Assembly (NCBI GenBank): GCA_023437305.1 | Contig: JAEZGN010000013.1 | Span: forward strand, 1 to 53,477 | Direction of reading: 5' to 3' | Length of the DNA: 53,477 bases | Origin: Bacteroidota bacterium | GTDB lineage: Bacteria; Bacteroidota; Bacteroidia; Bacteroidales; Dysgonomonadaceae | In this document: in pieces, positions 45,917 to 53,477 of the stretch | Position numbering within the stretch: the stretch's first letter is position 1 | How the letters are laid out: each line of letters starts with the position of its first letter | Position numbers and translations under genes: made by a program | The notes under the pieces: model-generated | What the model was told of the DNA's origin: nothing | The model's database searches: none | What the model saw: the letters and a program-made list of their open reading frames with translations, nothing else

Positions 45917-46219
45917 GATACTAATTATGTTAATATATGGTTTTACGCATTAGCGATAACATTTACAAAGCTATATATCTATAAAAATTAAAGGGTGTAA
46001 ACTTGTTTCTTTTACAATCGCACAAGTAATTACAACCCCACAGATTGTTACATTTCCAATCTCTTATGTTGCACATAATACTTTTTCTCTAAAAATACAA
46101 GTTGTATCAGCGAGAAAGCGAACAATTGCAGATTCTTTATATTATCTATTAATCAACTATATAGAAACAATACAGAATTACATCCTTGGTATTAAAGGAA
46201 AATTAGCTATAGTAGCAAC
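45917..46219. other. Intergenic region between two GH43 genes
   Basis: In these 303 bases the only candidate signal is TAGCTTTG on the minus strand at 45966-45973, matching TAnnTTTG about 50 bases ahead of the GH43 start at 45916, with no clear -33 partner. I see no terminator for the GH10-GH43 unit and no gene. Confidence 0.4.
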
Positions 46220-47191
46220 TTATTTGAGTGTACCTTCAATTGTTTTAATCTTACCATTGTTATCATATTCTAATTCTACTACTTTAAGACTACGCAGCCA
46301 TGTCTTTCCTCCTGATGGCACACAATCATGATAAAATAAATGCCATTTACCTTTAAATTCGACTATTGCATGATGAGTAGTCCAGCCGATAACGGGAGTA
46401 AGAATTACTCCTTGATACACAAAAGGACCGTACGGATTATCTCCAATAGCATAACACAACAAATGTGTATCACCTGTGGAGTATGAAAAGTAATATTTAC
46501 CATTGTATTTATGCAACCATGATGCTTCAAAAAAACGTCGCTCAGTATCCCCTGCCGTCAAAGGATTTCCATTTTCATCTAGGATTAGAACATCGCGAGG
46601 CTCTTCTGAAAATCCAAGCATATCAGCACTCAATTTTACCATTTTAGGACATAGAGCCAAATCTTTCCCTTCGGGCAGAACGGCACATTCTAAAGCTTTG
46701 TTGTTGCGATAACGTTGAAGCTGTCCACCCCATAATCCACCAAAATACATATAGTATTCGCCATTTTCTTCCCAAATAGCAGGATCTATACTATAACTTC
46801 CCTTTATTGGATTTTCTTCAGGAATGAATGGACCTTCGGGCTTATCGCTAATAGCTACTCCTATACGAAAAATATCATTTTGATCCTTCAGTGGAAAATA
46901 CATATAATATTTGCCATCTTTACACGCTACATCACAATCCCACAGTTGACGACCAGCCCAAGGGATATCTGCTGCATCTAGCACAACGCCATGATCTGTA
47001 AGGACACCATTTTCGATATCGTCAGTGGAAAACACATGATAATCTTTCATATCGAAGTGATCTCCATTATCATTTTCTTCGATTCCGCTTTCCCTGTCGT
47101 GTGAGGGATATATATACAATCTCCCGTTAAAAACATGAACAGCTGGATCTGCCATGTAAGCATCAGGGACTAAGTATTTAGGCGTTTTCAT
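46220..47191 (-). CDS. Cytoplasmic GH43 beta-xylosidase/arabinofuranosidase
   Basis: A 323-residue GH43 protein without a signal peptide, so probably cytoplasmic. The start MKTPKYLVPDAYMADP is chosen at 47191 because AGGGG lies just before it and overlaps the preceding stop; a start at 47251 would add 20 basic residues overlapping the GH10 gene. Catalytic residues: base D15 in YMADPAVH, pKa modulator D136 in YSIDPAIW, acid E222 in RFFEASWLHK. The VPDAYMADP opening resembles the beta-xylosidase subfamily of GH43 (GH43_1), which acts on short xylo-oligosaccharides. It follows the GH10 gene by seven bases and is likely translationally coupled to it. Confidence 0.9.
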   Translation of the reverse strand: MKTPKYLVPDAYMADPAVHVFNGRLYIYPSHDRESGIEENDNGDHFDMKDYHVFSTDDIENGVLTDHGVVLDAADIPWAGRQLWDCDVACKDGKYYMYFPLKDQNDIFRIGVAISDKPEGPFIPEENPIKGSYSIDPAIWEENGEYYMYFGGLWGGQLQRYRNNKALECAVLPEGKDLALCPKMVKLSADMLGFSEEPRDVLILDENGNPLTAGDTERRFFEASWLHKYNGKYYFSYSTGDTHLLCYAIGDNPYGPFVYQGVILTPVIGWTTHHAIVEFKGKWHLFYHDCVPSGGKTWLRSLKVVELEYDNNGKIKTIEGTLK

Positions 47192-47198
47192 ATTTCCC

Positions 47199-48368
47199 CT
47201 ATTTCGCCGTTGATATTGTCTCTTTATTTTTTTTTCTAGACATTGCCTCATCTATTATACTCTGAACAACAGGTTTAGCTTTATAATTTCTATCAAATAA
47301 CAATGGGTAATCAGTACGTCCTCTCATAGGGAAATTATTTTTCCACGAATCACCATCTGTGACACCCCACATAGTCACCCGACTCACTTTATCCGAATTA
47401 TCCAGAAAAAGTGTAAAATATTCTAACATTCGCTTACTCCAAATATCTGAAACAGAATCGGGCAAAGCCTCAACATAAGGATTCATTTCGTTCCGATATG
47501 CTTCAGTATCCGATATATTAGCTCCCACATTAAAGCGCGGAGAAGGTAATGCACTCAATTCAAATTCTGTAATCATAACTTTTACTCCTAATGCTGTATA
47601 GGCATCAATCGCCACTTTATAATCTTCCAATGCAGGAGAATCTAATCCCACGTGCCCTTGCATACCAACCCCATCGATACGAATACCTTTTTCTTTTAAG
47701 GCTTTAACCAGATTAACAATAGCATCGCGTTTCCCTTCCACCCATTCGTTATAATCGTTATAATAAAGTTCTGCATCGGGATCAGCTTCGTGAGCATATT
47801 GGAAAGCCAACGGAATGAACTCTTCTCCTAATATTTCATAGAATTTACTTTTGCGAAATTCACCATTATCTAATATTGCCTCATTAACAACATCCCAACC
47901 TTTTATTCGTCCTTTATAACGACTCACAATTGTTGTTATATGATTTTTCATCCTTTCTTTTAATACTTCAGGTGAAACATTTTTTCCTTTATCATCGGTA
48001 AAAAGCCATGATGGAGCCTGAGAATGCCAGATCAAGCAATGTCCTGTGATAAAAAGATTATTTTGCTCTCCGAATTCTACAAACTTATCCGCATCATCAA
48101 AAAAGAACTGGCCTTCTTTGGGCTGCATATACATACTTTTCATGCAATTTTCAGCTACGATAGCAGCAAACTGATCTTTTACAATTTTCAAAGAAGCTGT
48201 ATCGCGACCTTGTATCTGATTAAGATTTAAAGCCGTTCCGATATAAAACTTACCCTCCAAAGCTTTCTTCAATGATGGATTTTTATCATCTCCTGTTGAT
48301 CTAGCCTGAACACAGCATAATAATAAGAGCATTAAACTAAAACTTAAAATAGGTGCTAATAATTTCAT
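47199..48368 (-). CDS. GH10 endo-xylanase lipoprotein, single domain
   Basis: A 389-residue protein whose leader ends in LLLLCC near residue 19, followed by VQARSTGDDKN, so probably lipid-anchored, with less acidic flanking than the surface lipoproteins; periplasmic-facing is plausible. A single uninterrupted GH10 barrel spans about 35-375, with HCLIWHSQAPSW near 110, acid/base E163 in WDVVNEAI, and nucleophile E268 in MITEFELS. It would cut imported xylo-oligosaccharides. It heads a two-gene unit with the cytoplasmic GH43 and faces the HTCS gene across a 736-base gap. Confidence 0.92.
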   Translation of the reverse strand: MKLLAPILSFSLMLLLLCCVQARSTGDDKNPSLKKALEGKFYIGTALNLNQIQGRDTASLKIVKDQFAAIVAENCMKSMYMQPKEGQFFFDDADKFVEFGEQNNLFITGHCLIWHSQAPSWLFTDDKGKNVSPEVLKERMKNHITTIVSRYKGRIKGWDVVNEAILDNGEFRKSKFYEILGEEFIPLAFQYAHEADPDAELYYNDYNEWVEGKRDAIVNLVKALKEKGIRIDGVGMQGHVGLDSPALEDYKVAIDAYTALGVKVMITEFELSALPSPRFNVGANISDTEAYRNEMNPYVEALPDSVSDIWSKRMLEYFTLFLDNSDKVSRVTMWGVTDGDSWKNNFPMRGRTDYPLLFDRNYKAKPVVQSIIDEAMSRKKNKETISTAK

Positions 48369-48397
48369 GATAATGATTTTTCTATATTATACATTTA

Positions 48398-48556
48398 TTA
48401 ATTTTCATTTTTAGAACAGCCTTTTTTATCACTCAAGTACTGTTCCTCTATTTTCATATTTATCTTATGGATTACATTATCTTCCTTATCCCCGTCGATT
48501 TTATAAATTGAGCAATGAGCACTAGCCACAACAGAGTCTTTATTGATTTTGATTGA
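48398..48556 (-). pseudogene. Coding-like remnant just upstream of the GH10 gene
   Basis: On the minus strand a 52-codon frame without a usable start near its beginning runs to TAA at 48398 and reads like real protein (SVVASAHCSIYKIDGDKED, then HKINMKIEEQYL). A stop interrupts it upstream at 48559, and another short protein-like stretch (YEVKRLRVAAKHMKA) appears in a different frame further upstream. I do not recognise the family. A gene decayed by frameshifts is the simplest reading; a small gene starting at GTG or at the internal ATG cannot be excluded. Confidence 0.3.
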
Positions 48557-48735
48557 TTATCCCTGTCTTCACACGTCTAAGAGCTAAGGACTTCCTGCAT
48601 TGTAAAATTAAACCATTAACAAAAGGGAGATAACAATTATTGATACACGTTACGCCTTCATATGTTTCGCAGCAACTCTAAGACGTTTCACTTCATATCT
48701 ATATTGTTTCCCCTAAACCTTCAAGGGGGAGAAAA

Positions 48736-48768
48736 AGGTCTTTTGTGCTTATTTTTCACAAAAGACCT
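48736..48768 (-). terminator. Intrinsic terminator pointing toward the GH10 gene
   Basis: AGGTCTTTTGTG (48736-48747) pairs perfectly over 12 bp with CACAAAAGACCT (48757-48768). Only on the minus strand is the stem followed by a U-run, so it terminates leftward transcription. The nearest upstream minus-strand frame is a small ORF ending at 48796. Confidence 0.7.
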
Positions 48769-48795
48769 CCATGACAAAACGAACTACTATCTACT

Positions 48796-48987
48796 CTAAA
48801 CGGTTAAAATAGATACAGATTCAACGTATTTTAATTTATAATCATGCCAGTCTATATAATAAGAATACCATACATCTATCACAATACACATTAAAAGAAG
48901 TATTAAATAGCTTGAGACGAACATAAACGCCGAACACTCTCTATACTGATGAATCATTAAAGCAATGTAGACACATACATACGTCAC
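48796..48987 (-). CDS. Doubtful small membrane protein
   Basis: A 63-codon frame beginning with GTG (an internal ATG lies 10 codons later) and ending in TAG just before a strong terminator. It encodes one hydrophobic helix (FVSSYLILLLMCIVIDVW) flanked by Tyr/Asp-rich ends. There is no clear ribosome site, and its last codons overlap the LacI-type operator candidate. The terminator right after it is the main argument that something is transcribed here; the protein itself matches nothing I recognise. Confidence 0.25.
   Translation of the reverse strand: MTYVCVYIALMIHQYRECSAFMFVSSYLILLLMCIVIDVWYSYYIDWHDYKLKYVESVSILTV
48797..48809. promoter_or_regulatory. LacI-type operator candidate in the xylan control region
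   Basis: TAAACGGTTAAAA shares TAAACGGTTAAA with the site at 22267-22281 and is one base from the reverse complement of the site at 21976-21988. It lies between the HTCS and GH10 genes, some 25 kb from lacI, and could tie xylan-enzyme expression to the LacI regulator. Chance similarity in AT-rich DNA remains possible. Confidence 0.4.
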
Positions 48988-49064
48988 GTTTCATAAGCTA
49001 TAGCTCACGTTGCACATGAAACGAAAGAAGCACATTTTGTTTCCTTTTATATTGTTTTATTATC

Positions 49065-49072
49065 TACTTTTG
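49065..49072 (+). promoter_or_regulatory. Candidate -7 box of the HTCS gene
   Basis: TACTTTTG matches TAnnTTTG 32 bases before the HTCS start. A TTTG at 49036-49039 is 25 bases away, somewhat beyond the usual -33 spacing. Confidence 0.4.
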
Positions 49073-49104
49073 TTACACATTCTAATACCGAAAATCTAAA
49101 ATAC

Positions 49105-52100
49105 ATGAGCAAACGCCTTTTTTTGTTTTTTGCCCTTTCGTGCGTCTCTATCGGTTTAAGCTTAGCTCAACAAGAACGCTTTTATGGGTTAGGAAAATTA
49201 TCGAGCAACCTAATCACTCGTATAACACAAGATCCTTCCGGGTTTATTTGGATAGCCACTGAGAACGGATTAAATAAGTTTGATGGATGGAATTTCTCTC
49301 ACTATTTTTACAATGATAAAGACTCTACATCTCTATCTGGTAATTATATAGAAACTTTTTTCACTGACTGTTCAGGCTCTTTTTGGATAGGTGCCAATAG
49401 AGGACTAGAATATTACAATCCTTATAAAGACTCATTCATTCGTGTCAAATTTCCCGACAATACACATCCATCAGTGAGAGGAATTATACAACTCCATAGT
49501 GGAGAAATTTGGATTGTAACAGGAGGTTATGGTGTTTACTCTATTAACAAACAAACAATGACTGCGACATCTCTTACCGATATAAACAAGTTGTTAGTCG
49601 TTCCTTATGCCAACCATATTTTTGAAGACCGAGCACATCAAATATGGATAGTATTATCTGAAAGCCGCATGGCATGCATTTCTCCAAATAAAAAGAGTGT
49701 AAAAATCTATGATTTACCTATCGATCCTCAAAATAAGGTTTATGGAATAACAGAAGATCATATGGGAAGGATGTTTGTAGCAACAAGCTCCTGTGTATTC
49801 CTATGGGATATAATCCGCCAAGATTTTATGCGTATCAAAAATGACGAACCGAATGTAAACATACGCGGAATCGCCTGCCTCAAAGACGGAATGGTATACG
49901 TCAATACAGTAGGACAAGGATTAAAATATATAGATACAAATACGATGACTTTGGTTACGCCTTCTAAACTGAAAAACGGGTATAACAATCCCATAAAGGA
50001 GCGCATTACAACTTTTTTTGAAGACAATAAAGGTAATTTATGGTTTGGTTGCTATAAAAAAGGACTATTGATGGGACTAAATGAACCCACTCAGTTCAAT
50101 TTTTGGTATTTCAACGAAAATGGAGAGACAGGATCTATTACATCATTATATCAAGATCGAGAAAATGAGTTATGGTTAGGCACCGACAATGGCAAATTAC
50201 ACAAGATAAATAACAGAGGGAATATTTTAGAATCTTATAATATACAAAAAGATGTTTCGACTATGTATGAAGATATTAACGGAACATTTTGGATTGGAAG
50301 TTATCAGGGGGGCGTTTATACTTTTGATAAAAAAAATGGAAAGAGTGCTAAATATCCATCCTTCGAAGGGAAATCTGTAGTTGCCATAGACGGAGATAAA
50401 AAGAAAAACGTATATATATCGGTATTAGGCGAAGGTTTCATTCGCTATAATATTGAAACTAAGAAATGGGTTCAAATCTCCGACACAACTCGGTTAGGAA
50501 ACACTGGTGTTTTATCTAACAATTGGATCAATGACATATTATGTGACTCTGATGGCCTTATTTGGCTTGCACATAGTATAGGAGTTGACTGCTACGATCC
50601 ATATAAGAATATCTTTCTACACTACAGCGATGATACTTCTCTCTCTTCTATGATTTGCACCACTCTAATGGAGGATAAGAAAAAAAACATTTGGATTGGG
50701 ACAAATAACGGATTATACAGATATGACAAAAAAAGCAAAAAGATAGAACACTATGGGATGGAAGAAGGTTTGCCTAACAACATTATATGCGGAATGGGTA
50801 CCGATGCTACAGGAAACAATATTTGGGGAAGTACTCTCAACGGAATATTCCAGCTAAATATTGAAACCGGACGCATCGCATGCTATTACACAGGTAATGG
50901 ACTTGTTGATCGAGAATTTTCTAAAAACATTTTTCTACAAGATAAAATGGGGTATATGTATTTCGGTGGACTATATGGAGTAACCAAATTCTTACCCGAT
51001 TCGATAAAGGCTCTAAGTTTAGATTTTCAGCCAAAACTGACTCATTTATACATAAATAATGTATCAGTTAGTGCAGATAAGATAATAAAAGGAAAGCCAA
51101 TATCAGAAATAAGACTGTTTGATGCTTCCGATATAAATCTATCCTATAACGAAAAGTCTTTTTCTCTGGAATTTTCTACGATGAATTATCATAATCCGGA
51201 AAATATCATTTTTGAATATCGCTTACTAGGAATGAATGAAGAATGGGTCTCTACATTCCCCGGAGAGAATCGTATAACATATAACTTTTTATCTCCAGGA
51301 AACTATACATTAGAGGTGAGAGCGTTCGAAAACAATGCTTATTCTTCTATCAAGACCCTAAACATAAAAATTTCTCCCCCTTGGTACAGTACTGCTTGGG
51401 CAACGTCCTTGTATGTATTACTGTTTATCGGACTACTAACCGGCATTGGCTATACATGGCAAAAACGTCAACAAAGACGTAGAGAAGAACAAAACAACGA
51501 GGATAAACTCAAATTCTTCATTAATATTGCGCATGAAATACGATCCCCTACAACACTAATTATAAGTCCATTATCGGAATTGTTAAAAAAAGACCATGAT
51601 GAAAAAACAACCAAGTTGTTGCAAACAATGCAACGTAACGCACATAGGATAATGAATCTTATAAATCAACTTTTGGATATTAGGAAGATAGACAAGGGAC
51701 AAATGAAGATTGCATGTCAAGAAACAGACATGGTTGGCTTTATAAAGGATCTTACACTTGTATTTGACTACCAGGCAAATAAGCGGAACATAAAATTCAC
51801 GTTCGATTCAGAAGAAGATCGTCTTCCTGTATGGATAGACAGAAACAATTTCGACAAGGTATTGATGAACTTACTCATAAACGCATTCAAATACACACAA
51901 GACGGAGGAGAAATTATAATAACTCTTAAAACTATTAAGTCTGAAAGAACAGATAACGCACCAGATTATGCTGAAATTAGTATTCTCGATTCAGGTTTAG
52001 GATTAAACGAAAAAGAAGTTGAGCGCATTTTTGAACGTTTTTATCAAACAGCACCATACAATCCTTTAGGATGTGGCATAGGATTAAATTTATCTAAAAT

Positions 52101-53073
52101 GCTAGTTGAACTTCATCATGGCACCATAAAAGCCTCTAACAGAAGCGATATACAAGGTAGTTGTTTCACTGTTCGCATACCTATTGGCAATGAACATCTA
52201 ACAAAAGAGGATATTGTTCAGCAAAGTGAAACAATCCGTTTCGCATTAGAGACCCCTATCTGCTGGGAAGAGAAAAACTATCCAACAACAACAATTAGAA
52301 ATAAAAAAAGACAACGTATATTGGTCGTAGATGATGACGAAGGACTACAAGAATATATACAAAGAGAACTTAGTCCTAACTATAAGGTAATTACAGCCAA
52401 CAATGGAAATGAAGCTTTGCAAATACTATTACAAGAACGTATCGATTTGGTCATATCAGACATAGCAATGCCGGAGATGGATGGCTTCACTCTGCTCAAA
52501 AAAATTAAGAGTAATGAAAATATAAGTCATATACCTGTCATTCTGCTAACATCACAAGTTGAGGCAGATAGTCGTTTGATGGGCTGGAATGTAGGTGCAG
52601 ATGGTTTTATGGATAAACCGTTTTTGATGGAGGAATTACTCTTCCTTTGTAATAATCTGATATCAAACAGATCATTATTAAAAGGCAAGTTTGTAGGGGT
52701 AAAAGAATTGGAAGAAAAGGTCAACCCTCTAGATATTAAGTCTAATGACGACTTATTTATTGAACGGCTGATGACTCTCATTAATAAAAATATAGACAAT
52801 TCTAAATTCAGTATTGAGGCTTTATCTAAAGAAGTAGGTATCAGTCGGACTCAGTTACATCGAAAGCTAAAAGAAATAACAGGGATAACTACAAGCGACT
52901 TTATTCGTAATGTACGATTAAAACAAGCTGCAAAATTGTTGGTTGAGAAGAAAGTAAATATATCACAAGTTGCTTATGCTACAGGTTTTTCAAACCCTAC
53001 TATTTTTGCAGTTGCGTTTAAGAAATTCTATGGATGTACCCCTACTGAGTATGCAGAAAGGGAAGAAAGTTGA
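49105..53073 (+). CDS. Hybrid two-component system regulator (HTCS), probable xylan sensor
   Basis: A 1322-residue single-protein sensor/regulator. Order: signal peptide (1-21), two periplasmic Reg_prop beta-propellers (about 25-660, with repeated WIGTNNGL-type blades), Y_Y_Y domain (about 690-755), one membrane helix (about 763-785), HisKA with phospho-accepting H810 in NIAHEIRSP, HATPase with LLINAFKYT, DSGLGL and GIGLNL (about 905-1030), receiver domain with phospho-acceptor D1119 in ISDIAMPEMDG, and a C-terminal AraC-type DNA-binding domain (about 1225-1318). Such HTCS proteins bind oligosaccharides in the periplasm and activate their PUL. Adjacency to the GH10 unit and the xus block points to xylo-oligosaccharides as signal. 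All catalytic residues are present. Confidence 0.95.
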   Translation: MSKRLFLFFALSCVSIGLSLAQQERFYGLGKLSSNLITRITQDPSGFIWIATENGLNKFDGWNFSHYFYNDKDSTSLSGNYIETFFTDCSGSFWIGANRGLEYYNPYKDSFIRVKFPDNTHPSVRGIIQLHSGEIWIVTGGYGVYSINKQTMTATSLTDINKLLVVPYANHIFEDRAHQIWIVLSESRMACISPNKKSVKIYDLPIDPQNKVYGITEDHMGRMFVATSSCVFLWDIIRQDFMRIKNDEPNVNIRGIACLKDGMVYVNTVGQGLKYIDTNTMTLVTPSKLKNGYNNPIKERITTFFEDNKGNLWFGCYKKGLLMGLNEPTQFNFWYFNENGETGSITSLYQDRENELWLGTDNGKLHKINNRGNILESYNIQKDVSTMYEDINGTFWIGSYQGGVYTFDKKNGKSAKYPSFEGKSVVAIDGDKKKNVYISVLGEGFIRYNIETKKWVQISDTTRLGNTGVLSNNWINDILCDSDGLIWLAHSIGVDCYDPYKNIFLHYSDDTSLSSMICTTLMEDKKKNIWIGTNNGLYRYDKKSKKIEHYGMEEGLPNNIICGMGTDATGNNIWGSTLNGIFQLNIETGRIACYYTGNGLVDREFSKNIFLQDKMGYMYFGGLYGVTKFLPDSIKALSLDFQPKLTHLYINNVSVSADKIIKGKPISEIRLFDASDINLSYNEKSFSLEFSTMNYHNPENIIFEYRLLGMNEEWVSTFPGENRITYNFLSPGNYTLEVRAFENNAYSSIKTLNIKISPPWYSTAWATSLYVLLFIGLLTGIGYTWQKRQQRRREEQNNEDKLKFFINIAHEIRSPTTLIISPLSELLKKDHDEKTTKLLQTMQRNAHRIMNLINQLLDIRKIDKGQMKIACQETDMVGFIKDLTLVFDYQANKRNIKFTFDSEEDRLPVWIDRNNFDKVLMNLLINAFKYTQDGGEIIITLKTIKSERTDNAPDYAEISILDSGLGLNEKEVERIFERFYQTAPYNPLGCGIGLNLSKMLVELHHGTIKASNRSDIQGSCFTVRIPIGNEHLTKEDIVQQSETIRFALETPICWEEKNYPTTTIRNKKRQRILVVDDDEGLQEYIQRELSPNYKVITANNGNEALQILLQERIDLVISDIAMPEMDGFTLLKKIKSNENISHIPVILLTSQVEADSRLMGWNVGADGFMDKPFLMEELLFLCNNLISNRSLLKGKFVGVKELEEKVNPLDIKSNDDLFIERLMTLINKNIDNSKFSIEALSKEVGISRTQLHRKLKEITGITTSDFIRNVRLKQAAKLLVEKKVNISQVAYATGFSNPTIFAVAFKKFYGCTPTEYAEREES

Positions 53074-53175
53074 GATGCAACATAAAAGAACGAATATGCG
53101 ACACAAAACCGCCCCAGGGCTCTATATTGGATTGAAAAAGGGACAAATTGTCTAATTATTATTTTTAATGTTTCG

Positions 53176-53183
53176 TAAATTTG
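53176..53183 (+). promoter_or_regulatory. Candidate -7 box upstream of transketolase
   Basis: TAAATTTG matches TAnnTTTG in the 247-base gap after the HTCS gene, about 140 bases before the tkt start. No convincing -33 box at standard spacing, and no clear terminator for the HTCS gene is visible before it. Confidence 0.3.
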
Positions 53184-53320
53184 AAATATGATCATTGAGA
53201 AAAACAATAATTGAAAGCAAAGAGGCTTTACTGATGAAAATGAAAGTTTATATCTAAAAAGCTCTTGTTTTACAAATATAATTTCTCTGGTTAAACTTCG
53301 AAACATCAAAATATTTAACA

Positions 53321-53477
53321 ATGAGTTCTATTGATTTATTAAACAAAAGTGCAGACAATATTCGTATACTGTCGGCTTCAATGGTTGAAAAAGCGAAGTC
53401 AGGACACCCTGGTGGAGCAATGGGTGGAGCGGACTTCATCAATGTTTTATTTACGGAATTTCTCGTTTACGATCCCC
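53321..53477 (+). CDS. tkt: Transketolase, N-terminal fragment
   Basis: The first 52 codons are inside the window. The sequence LLNKSADNIRILSASMVEKAKSGHPGGAMGGADF is the diagnostic transketolase N-terminus, with the SGHPGG motif that contributes a His to the thiamine-diphosphate site; FTEFLVYDP follows. Transketolase joins xylulose-5-phosphate, the end product of the arabinose and xylose routes, to the rest of the pentose phosphate pathway. Its place beside the xylan locus is functionally fitting, though it is a housekeeping gene. The ATG at 53321 is chosen because it is the first in frame and matches family starts. Confidence 0.93.
   Translation, partial: MSSIDLLNKSADNIRILSASMVEKAKSGHPGGAMGGADFINVLFTEFLVYDP

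Larger units (their letters stand above)
48369..49104. promoter_or_regulatory. Divergent control region between the GH10 gene and the HTCS gene
   Basis: These 736 bases hold a coding-like remnant (48398-48556), a minus-strand terminator (48736-48768), a LacI-type operator candidate (48797-48809), a doubtful small membrane ORF (48796-48987) and a -7 box for the HTCS gene (49065-49072). The terminator points toward the GH10 gene, so either a short independent transcript or an attenuated leader lies upstream of GH10. Confidence 0.5.

Noticed and set aside
47192..47251. Longer start for the cytoplasmic GH43 with a basic 20-residue N-terminus
   Set aside because: It overlaps the end of the GH10 gene, and the ATG at 47191 has a purine-rich ribosome site and the family-typical start.
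53254..53442. A 62-codon minus-strand frame over the transketolase start
   Set aside because: It is antisense to a diagnostic transketolase N-terminus and shows no motif.

Overview
The window comes from a low-GC member of the Bacteroidales. Evidence: three SusC/SusD pairs, a hybrid two-component regulator with Reg_prop propellers, lipoproteins with an acidic stretch after the lipid cysteine, and several TAnnTTTG-type -7 boxes with few Shine-Dalgarno sequences. A Dysgonomonas-like or Bacteroides-like gut species is my inference; the genus cannot be fixed from the sequence alone.

Layout. (1) 2-208: tail of an ECF sigma factor. (2) 233-21948, all on the minus strand: polysaccharide utilisation locus 1 (PUL1). 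Read in transcription order it is GH78 alpha-L-rhamnosidase, SusC, SusD, GH2 beta-mannosidase-like enzyme, ROK sugar kinase, GmhA-type phosphosugar isomerase, clan GH-A lipoprotein glycosidase, leucine-rich-repeat lipoprotein, MFS sugar transporter, two paralogous GH36 alpha-galactosidases, and an endonuclease/exonuclease/phosphatase-fold protein. (3) 21949-22826: AT-rich control region with LacI-type operators, then a LacI-family regulator on the plus strand. (4) 24260-30065, plus strand: arabinose operon araD-araA-araB plus a sodium:sugar symporter, preceded by two palindromes that look like operators and closed by an intrinsic terminator at 30124-30149. (5) 30523-48368, minus strand: a xylan locus. 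It contains the classical xusA-xusB-xusC-xusD-xusE-xyn10A block (43637 down to 30523), then GH43, and a second unit of a GH10 lipoprotein with a cytoplasmic GH43. (6) 49105-53073, plus strand: the hybrid two-component regulator, probably the xylan sensor. (7) 53321-end: start of transketolase.

How it fits together. Surface Xyn10A and XusB/D/E capture and cut xylan, and XusA/XusC import the pieces. Periplasmic and cytoplasmic GH10/GH43 enzymes release xylose and arabinose. Arabinose enters the AraA/AraB/AraD route and all pentoses converge on xylulose-5-phosphate and transketolase. No xylose isomerase or xylulokinase is in the window. PUL1 targets a different, galactose/mannose/rhamnose-containing glycan and carries its own cytoplasmic transporter, kinase and isomerase.

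The least explained features are the gmhA-like gene plus a zinc-motif-less ROK kinase in PUL1, the LRR lipoprotein, a TTAAC-S-GTTAA type operator shared between the LacI region and the xylan regulatory gap, two long-loop perfect inverted repeats after glycosidase genes, and a nine-codon reading frame with a consensus Shine-Dalgarno ahead of the PUL1 susC. I saw no tRNA, rRNA, CRISPR array, insertion sequence or phage gene.
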